A stretch of 12,462 bases of DNA from CAZMRF01 sp964568735 (GTDB lineage Bacteria; Acidobacteriota; Polarisedimenticolia; JACPZX01), in assembly GCA_964568735.1 (NCBI GenBank), contig CAZMRF010000086.1, positions 1-12,462 on the forward strand, in the 5' to 3' direction. Below the pieces are notes generated by a model. That model was given only the letters and a program-made list of their open reading frames with translations, did not search any database and was not told the origin of the DNA. A program made the position numbers and the translations under genes. Positions 11,704-12,462 of this stretch are shown piece by piece. Numbering within the stretch: position 1 is the stretch's first letter; each line of letters starts with the position of its first letter.

Positions 11704-12462
11704 CCCAGATCCGTGAAGGTCGCCCGCTCCAGCGTTGCCTTGAGGTGCGCCATGAACTGGTCGGCGATGGCGCCGTCGATGAGGCGATGGTCGAAGCCGA
11801 GGACCATGTAGACCATGGGGCGGATCGCGATGGCGTCGTTGATGACGACGGCCCGCTTCTGGATCCCCCCGACACCCAGGATCGCCACGTTGGGCTGGTT
11901 GACGATGGGCGTGCCGAAGAGGCCCCCGAAGATGCCGGGGTTCGTCACCGTGAAGGTGCTCCCCTGCACCTCGTCCGGGGAGAGCCGCTTCGACCGGGCC
12001 CGGGTGGCGAGATCCTGCGTGGCCCTCGCCAGGCCCAGCAGGTTCAGCTCGTCGGCGTTGCGGATGACCGGGACGATGAGCCCCCAGTCGAGCGCCACGG
12101 CCACTCCCATGTGGACGTTGCGGTGGTAGACGACGTTGTCGTCCTTAATGGAGGCGTTGACGACGGGGAAAGCTTTAAGCGCCTCGATGGCGGCCTTGAG
12201 GATGAAGGGCATGACGGTGAGCTTCACGCCCTCGCGCGCCTCCCAGTCGGCCTTGTGCCTCGCCCTGAGAGCTTCCACAGCGGACATGTCGATCTCGAAG
12301 AGCGTGTGGACGTGAGCCGAGGTCCGCCGCGACTCGACCATGTGGTGCGCGATGATCTTGCGCATCTGGGTCATCGGCTCCGCGAGCGAGTCGGCCCCGG
12401 GCGCGAAGGCGATGGCGGGCGCGGGCGGCGCGGCCATCGCCGGACGCGGCGCGGCGGAGGCC
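11700..12462 (-). CDS. 2-oxoacid dehydrogenase E2 acyltransferase, C-terminal part
   Basis: The gene runs off the right edge; about 253 residues of its C-terminus are present. It starts in an Ala/Pro-rich linker, typical between E2 domains, then carries the full catalytic domain: MTQMRKIIAHHMVESRR, the MPFILKAAIEALKAFPVVNA segment, STFTVTNPGIFGGLFGTPIV and the active-site FDHRLIDGA (His and Asp of HxxxDG, about 25-30 residues from the end). The domain passes an acyl group from dihydrolipoamide to CoA in a pyruvate, branched-chain or related 2-oxoacid dehydrogenase complex; the visible part does not settle which. The lipoyl and E1/E3-binding domains would be upstream, outside the window. Its TGA (11700-11702) overlaps the lipB start. 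Placement with lipB and lipA links the lipoylated enzyme to its cofactor supply. ATG 12437 is an internal Met, not the start. Confidence 0.95.
   Translation of the reverse strand, partial: ASAAPRPAMAAPPAPAIAFAPGADSLAEPMTQMRKIIAHHMVESRRTSAHVHTLFEIDMSAVEALRARHKADWEAREGVKLTVMPFILKAAIEALKAFPVVNASIKDDNVVYHRNVHMGVAVALDWGLIVPVIRNADELNLLGLARATQDLATRARSKRLSPDEVQGSTFTVTNPGIFGGLFGTPIVNQPNVAILGVGGIQKRAVVINDAIAIRPMVYMVLGFDHRLIDGAIADQFMAHLKATLERATFTDLG

Overview
This is a GC-rich (roughly two-thirds G+C by eye, G/C strongly preferred at third codon positions), densely coding bacterial chromosome segment. Gene content is mostly housekeeping, with stop/start overlaps, ECF signalling and a bacterial (HpnCDE-type) squalene route. 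This fits an environmental GC-rich lineage such as an Acidobacteriota-, Methylomirabilota-, Eisenbacteria- or Myxococcota-like organism, but the sequence alone does not fix the phylum. I see no mobile element, tRNA, rRNA or CRISPR array.

Layout. (1) 1-210, plus strand: the C-terminus of a Nudix hydrolase cut by the window edge. (2) 259-1848, minus strand: an Acr3-type arsenite efflux permease preceded by a small TPR-like protein. (3) 2035-4395, minus strand: a tightly packed ECF sigma factor, zinc-finger anti-sigma factor and exported double-PDZ protein, apparently one operon, with a consensus -10 box placed so that the sigma mRNA may be leaderless. (4) 4396-4588: an intergenic stretch holding a perfect 20-bp inverted repeat around a structured 72-nt centre. 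(5) 4589-5317, minus: a UPF0173-type metallo-beta-lactamase-fold hydrolase with its own promoter and a dyad in its leader. (6) 5415-6533, minus: a conserved-type lipoprotein of unknown function whose only well-placed start is a CTG behind a strong Shine-Dalgarno. (7) 6549-9949, plus: a divergent promoter, a structured leader, an in-frame HpnC-HpnD fusion and HpnE, which together make squalene from farnesyl diphosphate for hopanoids. (8) 9974-12462, minus: an E2 acyltransferase (partial), lipB and lipA, joined by 4-nt overlaps.

How the genes work together. HpnD makes presqualene diphosphate, HpnC converts it to hydroxysqualene and HpnE reduces that to squalene; here the first two steps sit on one polypeptide. 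LipB and LipA make the lipoyl cofactor that the adjacent E2 subunit carries, so that operon couples cofactor synthesis to its consumer. The sigma/anti-sigma/PDZ trio looks like an envelope-facing signalling unit. The most unusual points are the HpnC-HpnD fusion with an intergenic-looking linker, the probable CTG start of the lipoprotein, the long inverted repeat at 4434-4545, the leaderless-looking sigma gene and the mutually exclusive hairpins ahead of the hopanoid genes. I found no clear evidence for a wholly new multi-gene system.
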